Shown here: positions 19,806 to 27,925 of the stretch, one piece after another
Numbering within the stretch: the first letter of the stretch is position 1
Layout: each line of letters begins with the position of its first letter
Assembly (NCBI RefSeq): GCF_008035925.1
Contig: NZ_CP036264.1
Location: 2,348,443 to 2,412,442, forward strand
DNA: 64,000 nt
Direction of reading: 5' to 3'
DNA from: Stieleria maiorica
GTDB lineage: Bacteria > Planctomycetota > Planctomycetia > Pirellulales > Pirellulaceae
Notes under the pieces: model-generated
Seen by the model: the letters and a program-made list of their open reading frames with translations, nothing else
Told to the model about the DNA's origin: nothing
Databases searched by the model: none
Translations under genes and position numbers: made by a program

Positions 19806-20099
19806 CTAGAATTGCATTCGCATCAATTCGTTGTACGAATCGACGATCTGATTTCGTACTTCCATAAAGATCTGAAACGACATCTCGGCCTTGACGACTT
19901 CCATGACGACCTGCTGGACGTCTTGATTCTCGCCGGAAACCAATCCTTGGATCGCTTCCTCCGATCGGATCTGGTCTTCGTTGGCACGGGCCATCAGATC
20001 CATGAACAGATTGCGATCGGTCGCCTGGGGTTTCGCAGGCGACGACGGCAATGCAACGTTGGGAGATCCCGTTGTGGCGATGGGGGGCAGGGCAGACAT
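19806..20099 (-). CDS. fliE: Flagellar hook-basal body protein FliE
   Basis: 97 residues; FliE joins the MS ring and the rod. The C-terminal helix EVVKAEMSFQIFMEVRNQI is the conserved region. Two starts overlap the flgC stop: GTG at 20102 and ATG at 20099. I prefer ATG 20099, because the AAGGAGG inside the end of flgC is then six bases away. Translation is coupled to flgC. Confidence 0.92.
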   Translation of the reverse strand: MSALPPIATTGSPNVALPSSPAKPQATDRNLFMDLMARANEDQIRSEEAIQGLVSGENQDVQQVVMEVVKAEMSFQIFMEVRNQIVDSYNELMRMQF

Positions 20100-20533
20100 C
20101 ACTGGCCTCCTTGGAGCAGTGTGAGAGTTTGTTCGACCATCTCTTTAAAGACGCTGATCGCTTTCGAATTCGCCTCGTAGGATCGGCTGGCCGTGATCAG
20201 GTCAACCATTTCTTCGGGAATCTTGACGTTGGACAGTTTCACGAAACCGTCCGCATCGGCATGCGGGTGCGCCGGGTTGTAAATACTGGGAAACTCGCTC
20301 GGGTCGCCTTCCACTCCGACCACTTCCACCCCGTGCATGGCCGCGGCGCCGTGTTTCCGGTCGACCGGGTCCAATCCGGCGGCAAACACCACCGCCTGTC
20401 GGCGATAGGGCTGGCCGGTGTCGGTCATCGTCGTGCCGGCGTTGGCGATGTTGTTGGCCGTCACCTCCATCCGAAACCGCTCGGCGGCTAAGCCGGAAGC
20501 GGCGATGTCGATCGTTGGAAATCTAACCGTCAT
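20099..20533 (-). CDS. flgC: Flagellar basal-body rod protein FlgC
   Basis: 144-residue proximal rod protein exported by the flagellar apparatus. N-terminal rod motif (ASGLAAERFRMEVTANNIAN) and C-terminal helix (ITASRSYEANSKAISVFKEM) are both present, the two halves that pack as coiled coil in rod proteins. A strong SD for the following fliE is embedded in its last codons. Confidence 0.95.
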   Translation of the reverse strand: MTVRFPTIDIAASGLAAERFRMEVTANNIANAGTTMTDTGQPYRRQAVVFAAGLDPVDRKHGAAAMHGVEVVGVEGDPSEFPSIYNPAHPHADADGFVKLSNVKIPEEMVDLITASRSYEANSKAISVFKEMVEQTLTLLQGGQ

Positions 20534-20600
20534 GACGTTCCTTCGTCCTTGTTCCTCAAAGGGGGGCCTTGAGTGGTGGAGCCACCCTTCAAAGCCGTCC

Positions 20601-20954
20601 TTAGCCCGAGATTGCTCGACGCATCGTCGAAACCCTGGATGCCAGCAGGTGCGAAAAGGCTTGGAACGCCAACGCGTTCTCCTTCAATTCCGCAACTTCC
20701 TTCTCCAAGTTCACATTGTTCCCATCCACCCGCTCCACCAGGCCCTCCAAGTCCTTGACCGGCAATTCGATGCCGCCCGAGTCCTCGGCCTGCCCCGACT
20801 GAAGCTGGTTTAACAACCGCTCAAACTCCAACCGCTTGGTCTTGTAACCCGGCGTGTTGACATTAGCGATATTCTGGCTGACAACGCGATGGCTCTTTTC
20901 CGACGCGCTGACCGCTGAACCCAATAAATCCATTTGGTAAAATATTCCAGTCAT
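20601..20954 (-). CDS. flgB: Flagellar basal-body rod protein FlgB
   Basis: 117 residues from ATG 20954 (MTGIFYQMDLLG), slightly short for FlgB. The rod motif HRVVSQNIANVNTPGYKT and the C-terminal end are clear. No strong SD precedes the chosen ATG or the internal one at 20933; a longer reading to 21059 gives an Arg-rich N-terminus that does not fit. First gene of the flagellar operon, divergent from motA across about 285 bases that must hold both promoters; I could not identify a convincing sigma-54 or sigma-28 site there. Confidence 0.88.
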   Translation of the reverse strand: MTGIFYQMDLLGSAVSASEKSHRVVSQNIANVNTPGYKTKRLEFERLLNQLQSGQAEDSGGIELPVKDLEGLVERVDGNNVNLEKEVAELKENALAFQAFSHLLASRVSTMRRAISG

Positions 20955-21239
20955 GCCAGTTATATCGGCCTGAGAAGCTGTTCGCGTTAAGGGCAACTTT
21001 CCGAGAATGTCGCCGAAACGCCATCTCTGGGCCGACTGGCGGTGAGGGAGTTCCCTCAATTAGGGCATCCAGTGCGGCTGAGTCGATGGCAATTCGGTCG
21101 ATCTCTAGCGGTGAACTAAGAATCGAAAGACGGTTTTGAATTTCGATTCGAACGCGCAGTTCTGAGTGCCTCTGCACCGCTCTGTCTGCGATCACACGGG
21201 GCGACAAGATTGTGTCGCGGGGGGGATAACTGGGCAGTT

Positions 21240-22013
21240 ATGGATATCGCAACAATCATCGGACTGATCCTGGGATTCGGTCTGATCTTGGCTTCGATCG
21301 CGATGGGCGGGGGCGGCCTGGGACCCTTCATTGACCCCCCCAGTATGATGATCGTGTTCGGAGGCGCCGCCGCGGCATCCCTGATCAACTTCCCTCTGAA
21401 GTACAACCTGGGCGCCTTCGGCGTCATCCTGAAGTGCTTCCTGTTCAAACTGCCCACCGCCCAAGACACGATCGCGCAATTCAAAAAGTTTGCCGAAGTG
21501 GTTCGCAAGGACGGGTTGCTAGCATTGGAAGATCAAGCGGCCGAGATCAAGGACGATTACATGCGGCGGGGACTGGAGTCGTTGATCAGCGGCGTCCCGG
21601 CCGAAGACGTCGCGCGGACGCTGGAGATCGAGCTGGCGTACATCGAACAACGACACGTCACGGGCAAAAAGATCGTCGATTCGGCCGGTGCGGCCGCGCC
21701 GGCGTTCGGCATGATCGGCACCCTGATCGGTCTGGTCCAGATGCTTCGTTCGCTCGATGACCCCAGCAAGATCGGTGGCGGGATGGCGACGGCATTGTTG
21801 ACGACGTTGTACGGGGCATTGATCGCCAACGTCGTCTGTATCCCGTTGGCCGGCAAGTTGGAAACCCGCAATCGGGAGGAGACGATGATTCGCGAGTTGA
21901 TCATCCGCGGCATCGCCCTGTTGGGCGAAGGGGAAAGCCCGCGCGTGGTCGAAGAAAAACTGCTCGGGTTCCTGTCCCCCAAAACTCGCCGATCGATCCT
22001 CGCAAAGGCGTAG
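21240..22013 (+). CDS. motA: Flagellar stator protein MotA
   Basis: 257-residue inner-membrane stator subunit with four hydrophobic segments, starting IIGLILGFGLILASIAMGG. The helix-3/4 block reads APAFGMIGTLIGLVQML and ALLTTLYGALIANVVCIP, including the conserved Pro near the proton path. ATG 21240 is chosen because an upstream GTG at 21210 adds ten hydrophilic residues; a G-rich tract at 21220-21227 may be the ribosome binding site. Forms a proton or sodium channel with the MotB-like proteins encoded next. Confidence 0.95.
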   Translation: MDIATIIGLILGFGLILASIAMGGGGLGPFIDPPSMMIVFGGAAAASLINFPLKYNLGAFGVILKCFLFKLPTAQDTIAQFKKFAEVVRKDGLLALEDQAAEIKDDYMRRGLESLISGVPAEDVARTLEIELAYIEQRHVTGKKIVDSAGAAAPAFGMIGTLIGLVQMLRSLDDPSKIGGGMATALLTTLYGALIANVVCIPLAGKLETRNREETMIRELIIRGIALLGEGESPRVVEEKLLGFLSPKTRRSILAKA

Positions 22014-22017
22014 ACTG

Positions 22018-22671
22018 ATGGCCAGCGATCTGCCCGAGGATCCGCCGGAAGACATCCCGGCGTGGTTCATGACCTACAGCGACGTCATCACGCTGTTGAT
22101 GACGTTCTTCATCTTGCTGTTGACCTTTGCCACGACCGAACCGGAGCGGTTCGAAAAGGTCACCGCCAGTGTGTTCGGCGCGGCCGGGGCGAAGGGCGTC
22201 GCGGGGCACGAGCACGACATGTTGGATCGAAACTCGTGGAGTCAGCGGATTCGTCCTCGGGCGGCCCGGATCGCGATGCAGGGCAGCGAAATGCCACCGA
22301 TCCAAAAGGAGGTGACGACCAAGGCGATCGGACGCGGCCTGGAGGCGGTCAGCGAACTGGCCAGCCAAAAAGACGTGATGAAGACGTACGCATTCGAAAT
22401 GCCGCTGGAAAAATTGGTCGACCAAAACCTGAAACTCACCCAGCGGGGGGCCAAGGTCGCGGCCAAATTGTCGGCACAATTGCGCTCGCTCAGTATTCAC
22501 TGCACGTTTGAAATCTCCGATCGGACCTTGGAAGATCGCGTCTGCGCCTTCGCCCACCATCTGTACCACGTCGAGCGTGCCCGGCCGGGCCAAATCGGGA
22601 CCAGCATCGCCGATAACGTGACCACCAAGATGGTTCGAATCGTGATCGAGAAGTACGAGGGGAACCGATGA
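22018..22671 (+). CDS. motB: MotB-like stator protein 1
   Basis: 217 residues. The single membrane helix follows the MotB form AWFMTYSDVITLLMTFFILLLTF, with the essential ion-carrying Asp in TYSD. The periplasmic part lacks the usual OmpA-type peptidoglycan-binding motif that I would expect in the last 120 residues; it instead has LRSLSIHCTFEIS and ends VRIVIEKYEGNR. Starts four bases after motA and overlaps the next motB-like gene by four bases. Whether the periplasmic domain is a diverged OmpA fold cannot be told by eye. Confidence 0.85.
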   Translation: MASDLPEDPPEDIPAWFMTYSDVITLLMTFFILLLTFATTEPERFEKVTASVFGAAGAKGVAGHEHDMLDRNSWSQRIRPRAARIAMQGSEMPPIQKEVTTKAIGRGLEAVSELASQKDVMKTYAFEMPLEKLVDQNLKLTQRGAKVAAKLSAQLRSLSIHCTFEISDRTLEDRVCAFAHHLYHVERARPGQIGTSIADNVTTKMVRIVIEKYEGNR

Positions 22672-23420
22672 GCAAACGCAAGAAGCAGCCGCCCAGCGTT
22701 CCCAGCAAGGCCTACCTGGTTTCCTTCGGCGACACCATGACCGCCCTGTTGGCCTTCTTCATCGTGCTTAACTCGCTGGCCAAAGAACAGACCGGGGCCA
22801 ACATGCACTCCGGAACCGGCTCGTTCGTTAACGCTTTTTCAAGCTCCGGGCAACCCGGGCACTTAAGTGGCAGCCGCTCCAATGAAGTGATCCAGCAGGA
22901 ATCGCAAAAGCCGATCTACGCGTTGGCGGAGAATATGAAGGATGACTCCGACAAGAATATCGGGCCGGACGAGATCAATGAACAGCAACGCGTGCTTGAT
23001 CGAGAGAAAGAACAATTCCAAAAGTTTCTCACCGAATTGGAATCGCAACTCGATCTGGACATGCTGCCGGAGATCGAAAACCAAGTCGTCTTCGATTCCT
23101 TCGAACGACCGGACCCCACGACGGGAAAACTCAGCCTGCACGCCGTCCAGTTGATCTCCGAAGCCGTGACGAAGCTCCGTGAACCCGGCATGACGCTGGA
23201 GATCGTGCTGTGGGCAGACATGCCGCGAGGCTCCGCGTTGAAACGGAAACTGGATAAATCGGTCGAGCTTCGTAAGGAAATCGAACGGACGGTCTGGATG
23301 AAGGCGAGCCAAAAGTCGCGGATCCGCTACCGCGTCAAACCGTGGCTGTTTGCTGACGCCAAACGCCCCTACCTGTCAGTCATCCTCGGCAGAACCTCCG
23401 CTGCCCCCGACGCCGGCTAA
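22668..23420 (+). CDS. MotB-like stator protein 2
   Basis: 250 residues with a basic N-terminus (SKRKKQPPSVPSK) and one helix, VSFGDTMTALLAFFIVLNSLA, that also keeps the stator Asp (FGDTMTALL). After the helix comes SGTGSFVNAF, then a charged coiled-coil-like part (about 95-130) and a C-terminal beta-rich region. No clear OmpA peptidoglycan-binding motif. The two MotB-like proteins are clearly different, so this is not a recent duplication. A mixed stator dimer is one possible explanation. Confidence 0.8.
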   Translation: MSKRKKQPPSVPSKAYLVSFGDTMTALLAFFIVLNSLAKEQTGANMHSGTGSFVNAFSSSGQPGHLSGSRSNEVIQQESQKPIYALAENMKDDSDKNIGPDEINEQQRVLDREKEQFQKFLTELESQLDLDMLPEIENQVVFDSFERPDPTTGKLSLHAVQLISEAVTKLREPGMTLEIVLWADMPRGSALKRKLDKSVELRKEIERTVWMKASQKSRIRYRVKPWLFADAKRPYLSVILGRTSAAPDAG

Positions 23421-23455
23421 ACAATACGACGCCCCCTCCAGTCCGTCGCTGAAAC

Positions 23456-23480
23456 GTACGATGGCCCTTCCGGGCCGTCG
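23456..23480 (+). repeat. Palindromic repeat family G, copy 1
   Basis: Twenty-five bases with core ATGGCCCTTCCGGGCCGTCG, an imperfect hairpin (GGCCC...GGGCC). The exact reverse complement of all 25 bases is found at 60024-60048. Both copies are in convergent junctions. Confidence 0.85.
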
Positions 23481-23530
23481 ATCATGCCCCGCCGGCGCTC
23501 TTGAAAAAGCCGACGTCACCTTCGCCCGAT

Positions 23531-23576
23531 GGGACCAATAGGACACAGAGGACGTATAGGTCCCCTACGTCCTATC
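23531..23576. repeat. Palindromic repeat family E, copy 1
   Basis: Runs GGGACCAATAGGACACAGAG ... GTCCTAT; GGACC, TATAGG and CCTAT pair internally. Related units are at 30225-30279 and 35268-35318. It shares the motB2/sulfatase convergent junction with the family G copy at 23456. Confidence 0.7.
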
Positions 23577-23669
23577 GAGCGCAACATCCATCCGCACCGG
23601 TTGAACCAACCGATACGACAAACGTCCGCTGGACTGAGTCAACGTCCACCACGCTTCAAAACCGTTTCT

Positions 23670-25163
23670 CTACGAACCATTCGCGTTGCGTTTCAAATAC
23701 TCCAGATTGCCCTGATGCGGCGCCTGGCGATGGTCTTTCATCATCACTTCGCGATCGTGAATCGTGCCCGGTCGAACCGGCCGGTGGGCTTGGTCGGCAA
23801 GTCCCACAAGCTGCTTGAGCGTTTCCGGGTAGTCGTCGGCGACATTCTGTTTTTCTTCAACGTCTTGCGACAGGTCGTACAGTTCCCAAGTCCCATTGCG
23901 ACCACGATAGGCCTTCCAGTTGCCCATCCGCACCGCCGTCTGGCCTTGGTATTCCCAGTACAGAGACGGGTGCGTGGGTTGATCGCCTTGGCCCAGCAAC
24001 GTCGGGGCGAACGACAGGCCATCGGTCGGTGGGCACTCCGCACCGGCCAAGTCCGCCAACGTCGGCATGACGTCCGGGTAGTAGAGCAAATGATTCGCAA
24101 CCGAAGCGTCCTGGACCTTGCCCGGCCACCGCACCAGATACGGAACCTTCAGGCCGCCTTCATAAAGCGACCCTTTCCCCGCGCGAAAACGCTCGCCGGT
24201 TTGGGGATTCAGATTGGGACCGAAGAATCCGTGCGGTCGTTCGGGAGTCTTGAAATAATCCTGGCCACCGTTGTCGCCGCACAGAAAGATCACGGTGTTG
24301 TCGTCAATCGCTGTCTCTTTCAGCAATGAAATGATTTGCCCCAGTTGGCGGTCAACCATGTGCATGAACGCGGCGTAAACCTTGGCGTCATTTTCGGTCC
24401 GTTGCCCCGCGGTCCACGGTTTGTCCTTGAAGAGCTGCCACGAGGGATCGTCTTCATCAATGCCCCACAATCCATGTGGGGGCGTCCACGGCAGGTAACA
24501 GAAAAATCGCTGCTCGTGGTTCTCGCGGATGAACTTCAACGCCTCATTGAAGATCTCGACGTGGGCGTGGGTCTCACCTTCGAAAAAACTGATTCCGGGG
24601 TTGCCCGGCAACGGCACCTCCTGGCTGTTGCGGATCAAGTAGCGCGGATAGAAGGTGTGGGCGTGGACTTGGTCGTAGTAACCGAAGAACTGGTCAAAGC
24701 CGTGCTGCTCTGGAACGCCGGATGTGCCGCGGCCCCCGATCCCCCACTTGCCGAACCCGCCGGTGACATACCCCTGCTGTTTGAGCATGCTGGCCAACGT
24801 CGGCTCCTCACTGCGAATCGGGGAGAACCCATCGTTCTTTCGCATCGACATGTGTCCGGCATGCAGCCCGGTCAGCAACGAACAGCGTGTCGGCCCGCAG
24901 ACGGGGGCGCCCGCATAGGCATTGGTAAACCGCATGCCCTCTTCGGCGAAGCGGTCGATGTTGGGGGTCAGCAGATCACCATTGCCCATGTGCCCGGATT
25001 CGAAGTAGCCCCATTCGTCGAGCATGATGTAGATGATGTTGGGCGGATCGGCTGCCGCAGATTGCGCGGTTGCAGATTGAGCTGCTGCAGGGGAACCACC
25101 GACGACCAAGCCGGCAACAACAATCCAGGCGGCGGCAATCGCCACGACAGGGTGACCTTTCAT
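23670..25163 (-). CDS. Secreted sulfatase (formylglycine type)
   Basis: 497-residue type I sulfatase that hydrolyses sulfate esters, probably of algal polysaccharides. Signal peptide (VVAIAAAWIVVAGLVV ... AAAQS), metal-binding start NIIYIMLDEWG, and the maturation motif CGPTR at about Cys89 (VCGPTRCSLLTG), which is converted to formylglycine by an FGE-type enzyme not seen in this window. Other marks: KWGIGG, GDNGGQD, and a C-terminal ENWKAYR-like MGNWKAYRG. A longer frame to 25517 runs through repeats and is rejected; the chosen ATG has GAGGA about twelve bases upstream. Confidence 0.93.
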   Translation of the reverse strand: MKGHPVVAIAAAWIVVAGLVVGGSPAAAQSATAQSAAADPPNIIYIMLDEWGYFESGHMGNGDLLTPNIDRFAEEGMRFTNAYAGAPVCGPTRCSLLTGLHAGHMSMRKNDGFSPIRSEEPTLASMLKQQGYVTGGFGKWGIGGRGTSGVPEQHGFDQFFGYYDQVHAHTFYPRYLIRNSQEVPLPGNPGISFFEGETHAHVEIFNEALKFIRENHEQRFFCYLPWTPPHGLWGIDEDDPSWQLFKDKPWTAGQRTENDAKVYAAFMHMVDRQLGQIISLLKETAIDDNTVIFLCGDNGGQDYFKTPERPHGFFGPNLNPQTGERFRAGKGSLYEGGLKVPYLVRWPGKVQDASVANHLLYYPDVMPTLADLAGAECPPTDGLSFAPTLLGQGDQPTHPSLYWEYQGQTAVRMGNWKAYRGRNGTWELYDLSQDVEEKQNVADDYPETLKQLVGLADQAHRPVRPGTIHDREVMMKDHRQAPHQGNLEYLKRNANGS

Positions 25164-25310
25164 CGGATACGCGTTTCCTCGGGAGGGAGTCTTCTTCTTC
25201 AACGCACCAGTACCGCCCCTGCGGGTTCGAATCATAGCAGGATCAAGAAACGCGTCAGGACCACGAAACGACGATGCCCGACGCCGCGCCCAACACCCGC
25301 CTGCAATAAT

Positions 25311-25333
25311 CATTTTGCCCCCATTGTTTTGCC
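25311..25333. repeat. Repeat family F, copy 1
   Basis: Core TTTTGCCCCCATTGTTTTGC, made of two TTTTGCC halves. Other copies: 30311-30333, 30421-30445, 35343-35365 and a degenerate tandem array at 51711-51832. Confidence 0.75.
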
Positions 25334-25344
25334 CTCCCCACCCG

Positions 25345-25408
25345 CAATGCCAGCGGGACGCGTCAGCGAGCGGCCTACACAATGCCAGCGGGACGCGTCC
25401 GCGAGCGG
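25345..25408. repeat. Repeat family J, tandem pair
   Basis: Two units of AATGCCAGCGGGACGCGT(C)...GCGAGCGGCC, 36 bases apart and differing at few positions. Shorter relatives (AGCGGGAAGCG) occur at 25421, 46031 and 51724. Confidence 0.7.
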
Positions 25409-25469
25409 CCCGTCCGACCCCAGCGGGAAGCGCCAAGGCCTGTTGATTAAATCCGATCCCACGTGGGAT

Positions 25470-25546
25470 CAGCCGTTTCGCGCGAGCGTACGGGCCTGAA
25501 CCATCGAGAGAACGCACCGGGCCCGAAGGCTCGCGCCAAACGGCTG
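25470..25546. repeat. Palindromic repeat family D, copy 1
   Basis: Inverted repeat: left arm 25470-25496 (CAGCCGTTTCGCGCGAGCG...) and right arm 25520-25546 (...CTCGCGCCAAACGGCTG). Closely matched by the copy at 50061-50138 including flanks, and by a rearranged copy at 47261-47391. Confidence 0.85.
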
Positions 25547-25604
25547 ATTAAATCAACCCACCGATCAATCAGCGACACCAACGACACCGCGGCGTCAGTT
25601 AGAT

Positions 25605-27206
25605 TCAGGCGGATTCCTCGACGCTCCAGAGGATACGATCGACCATTTCTTCATCCGTCGCCGGATTCATAAACACGGCTTTCCAAGCAGGGATTTCGAT
25701 TCCGAAAGGTTTGAATCCAAAATTCGTCGTGAATCCCAATCTCGCGTCAACCTTTGGATCCATCATCTTCTCGCGTTTCCGCTGCGTTCGGGCGACTTCG
25801 GCAAAGTACTGTTCGCGTTCTGCGTCAGGCAATGTTCCTTCGACCAGTTGCCGATAGATGCGTTCGGCATCACGGCCCTTGGGCAAGACCCACCAATCGA
25901 CAGAAACGCCGATCGTTTCGCGATTCAAAACCTTGCAATAGGGAAGCGTCTCCAATCCCTGCTTGAGTCGCTCGGCCAGTTCCAGACTCCGTGCGGTCAG
26001 CATTTGCCACCCCGTCAACCCGATACCATTAAGCGAGGCCATCACGATGTAGGGACCCAATGCAGGCCGCGAACACTCCAGCGTGATCAGCGCCGGATCA
26101 CGACTGGCCTGTGCTTCCGAAAAGTAGGGTGTGTCGGTGACCTCGCGCGCAAGGTACTTCAAATCCCTGCGGTGATTCACCAAAAATGCGCTGGAAGGAT
26201 AATGTCCGCGACCGAGCTTGTGGAAGTCGATCGTCGCACTATCGACGACGCGCAAGCCCTTGCAGGCCTCCTGCACTCGTTTGACGATCGACAGCAGACT
26301 GTCCGAAAAACCGAGCGTGTTTCTGCCCAGATCGTAGTCGGCCAGGAAAGAAAGTGCCCAGCCCACGGCGGCATCAACGTGCAGCTGCGGTGTCGGCTGT
26401 TGGTACTCGGTTGATTTGGCATCCAGAAGTGTGCGGATCGCAGCCAGATCATCGATCCCAAATCCGTCCGTGGTTCCAAAGGACGCGACGACATAAGCCA
26501 CCTTGGTCCCGTTTTGGTAGCACTCGTCAAGCTGCTGCTCAAGCAGATCCACACGGATCGACAGATTTGCGTCCGTCGGAATGGCGATCAGATTGTTCAC
26601 GCCGATTCCCAGCCATCCGGCGACGGTGCGGTTGGAATAGTGACTCGCTTCGGAACAAAACCCGACCACACGTTGCCCCCCGATGCCGTTCTGCATCGCT
26701 CCGGGGACGACTCGCTCGATTCCGATTTTTGCGCCGTAAAGATTGGAGATGGTTCCGCCGATCGTAAACACGCCCCACGGATCGTCGGTGTGATAGAAGA
26801 TCAAATTGGCCAGCGCCGTGACCGATTTGACCTCCAGTTCATTCGAACGCTGGCTATAGCGATCCGTGCACAGGTTGGGGTTCTTTAGCAAACAGGCGAA
26901 CGCGCCGATCAGCGATGCGTTGTTGGCCGGGCCACGTACGTTTTCCAAGTGCAGGGGGCTGTTAAAGCTGTCCGTGCCCCAAAAGTAAGGAAAAACGGCG
27001 TCGCGAGCGTCTTTCAGATTGCCCGGCAACATGTGAATCTCAGGATTCGCTTTCGCCGTCTCATAATTCTGCGACATCGCGTGGGCCGGGTTGAGTGCGT
27101 GTTCGGTCGCCGCAGCGCTCAGCAGCTCTTCCAGGATCGTCACAATCGACTCTTGATCCCACTTGAAGAAGGTGTCAACCAGTTTTCGATAGTCGTTCCG
27201 ATCCAT
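25605..27206 (-). CDS. Pyridoxal-phosphate-dependent decarboxylase (group II type)
   Basis: 533-residue cytoplasmic enzyme of the glutamate/aromatic amino acid decarboxylase superfamily. The substrate is not assignable. HVDAAVGWALSF carries the Asp that contacts the cofactor ring nitrogen, and DFHKLGRGHYPSSAF holds the cofactor lysine (about residue 329; compare the DxHK motif). FTIGGTISNLYGAK matches the T-x-GG-S/T-x-NL cofactor phosphate region. N-terminal helical part opens DRNDYRKLVDTFFKW. No transporter or partner gene next to it. ATG 27206 has GGGAG about seven bases upstream. Confidence 0.88.
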   Translation of the reverse strand: MDRNDYRKLVDTFFKWDQESIVTILEELLSAAATEHALNPAHAMSQNYETAKANPEIHMLPGNLKDARDAVFPYFWGTDSFNSPLHLENVRGPANNASLIGAFACLLKNPNLCTDRYSQRSNELEVKSVTALANLIFYHTDDPWGVFTIGGTISNLYGAKIGIERVVPGAMQNGIGGQRVVGFCSEASHYSNRTVAGWLGIGVNNLIAIPTDANLSIRVDLLEQQLDECYQNGTKVAYVVASFGTTDGFGIDDLAAIRTLLDAKSTEYQQPTPQLHVDAAVGWALSFLADYDLGRNTLGFSDSLLSIVKRVQEACKGLRVVDSATIDFHKLGRGHYPSSAFLVNHRRDLKYLAREVTDTPYFSEAQASRDPALITLECSRPALGPYIVMASLNGIGLTGWQMLTARSLELAERLKQGLETLPYCKVLNRETIGVSVDWWVLPKGRDAERIYRQLVEGTLPDAEREQYFAEVARTQRKREKMMDPKVDARLGFTTNFGFKPFGIEIPAWKAVFMNPATDEEMVDRILWSVEESA

Positions 27207-27340
27207 AGGTCTCCCTCGCGGTCGCTAAGTCATGATCGTATCATGAAGGATACCTCCCGCTTTTGCGAGTGCGGCAAGGATTCCGATAGCGCGACAGTAA
27301 GGGACCCAGATTGGCGGGCGATGGAAGGGACCATTCGGGG

Positions 27341-27583
27341 CTAACGAAGTGTGGCGATCAGCGCGAGGAATCCCAGCCCGAAGAGCAGCGCCCCAACGTT
27401 CACGAGGATCGGATGGGCGGACGCTGCGGTCAATAGAGCGACGCCGCCAATCATCGCAGCGAGTCCGCCAAAAAGAGTTGCCTCATACATCAGCGAGGAC
27501 TTGACAGCGTTTCGCGGCAGCTCCTCAGATGCCGGCGCCGCGTACGGATTGAGTTGCGATTGGTCTCGATCAAGTTCGCTCAT
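27341..27583 (-). CDS. Small membrane protein with N-terminal NPYAAP motif
   Basis: 80 residues from ATG 27583 (MSELDRDQSQLNPYAAPASEE). A hydrophilic 25-residue head with NPYAAP is followed by two hydrophobic helices (LFGGLAAMIGGVALLTAA and LVNVGALLFGLGFLALIAT). A longer reading to 27628 adds a basic 15-residue stretch and is less likely. Function unknown. One of three genes in 4.3 kb with the same head-plus-helices plan. Confidence 0.7.
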   Translation of the reverse strand: MSELDRDQSQLNPYAAPASEELPRNAVKSSLMYEATLFGGLAAMIGGVALLTAASAHPILVNVGALLFGLGFLALIATLR

Positions 27584-27634
27584 GCGGAGATCAATCCGTT
27601 TCCACTGGGGATAACACCGCTTTCTCAAAGAGCC

Positions 27635-27925
27635 TCACTTTAACGGATCGTCGTCTTGCGTTGACAACACTTGCTCCAACGCATCGAGTACTCTGTCTTG
27701 ACGATCCGCCTGCTTTTCCCATCGGTCCAGCAACGCATCATAGCGATCGGATTGTGCCTTGGATCGATTCTGTTGTCGCTCCGTTTCGTCTTGCTGCTGT
27801 TGTGTTCGATCAAGTTGCTTTGGGGATTGATCCAACTGCTGCTGTGTTTGAAGAAGTTGCCGCTCGGTCGTTTCTGACTGCCGATTGTATTCGTCAACTT
27901 GTTGTTGATACTCAGCATCGTACAC
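27635..27925 (-). CDS. Gln-rich coiled-coil protein, possibly a start-less lipoprotein remnant
   Basis: 96 residues, extremely rich in Gln/Asp/Arg with strong heptad pattern throughout (TERQLLQTQQQLDQ). The first in-frame start is GTG 27925, but the frame continues upstream as SSTGCAPQSGG with a Cys codon at 27943-27945. That looks like a lipobox, yet it meets a stop soon after and finds no start codon. It may be a decayed or frameshifted lipoprotein gene, or genuinely begin at GTG. Confidence 0.45.
   Translation of the reverse strand: MYDAEYQQQVDEYNRQSETTERQLLQTQQQLDQSPKQLDRTQQQQDETERQQNRSKAQSDRYDALLDRWEKQADRQDRVLDALEQVLSTQDDDPLK

Larger units (their letters stand above)
25164..25604. other. 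Repeat-dense intergenic region upstream of the sulfatase
   Basis: No gene seen. In order it holds family F (25311-25333), a tandem pair of family J (25345-25372 and 25381-25408) and family D (25470-25546). The sulfatase promoter must lie near 25170-25300. Confidence 0.6.

Noticed and set aside
20955..21239. Sigma-54 or sigma-28 promoter between flgB and motA
   Set aside because: TGGCA at about 21085 lacks a matching TTGC at the right distance, and no clear sigma-28 pair was found.
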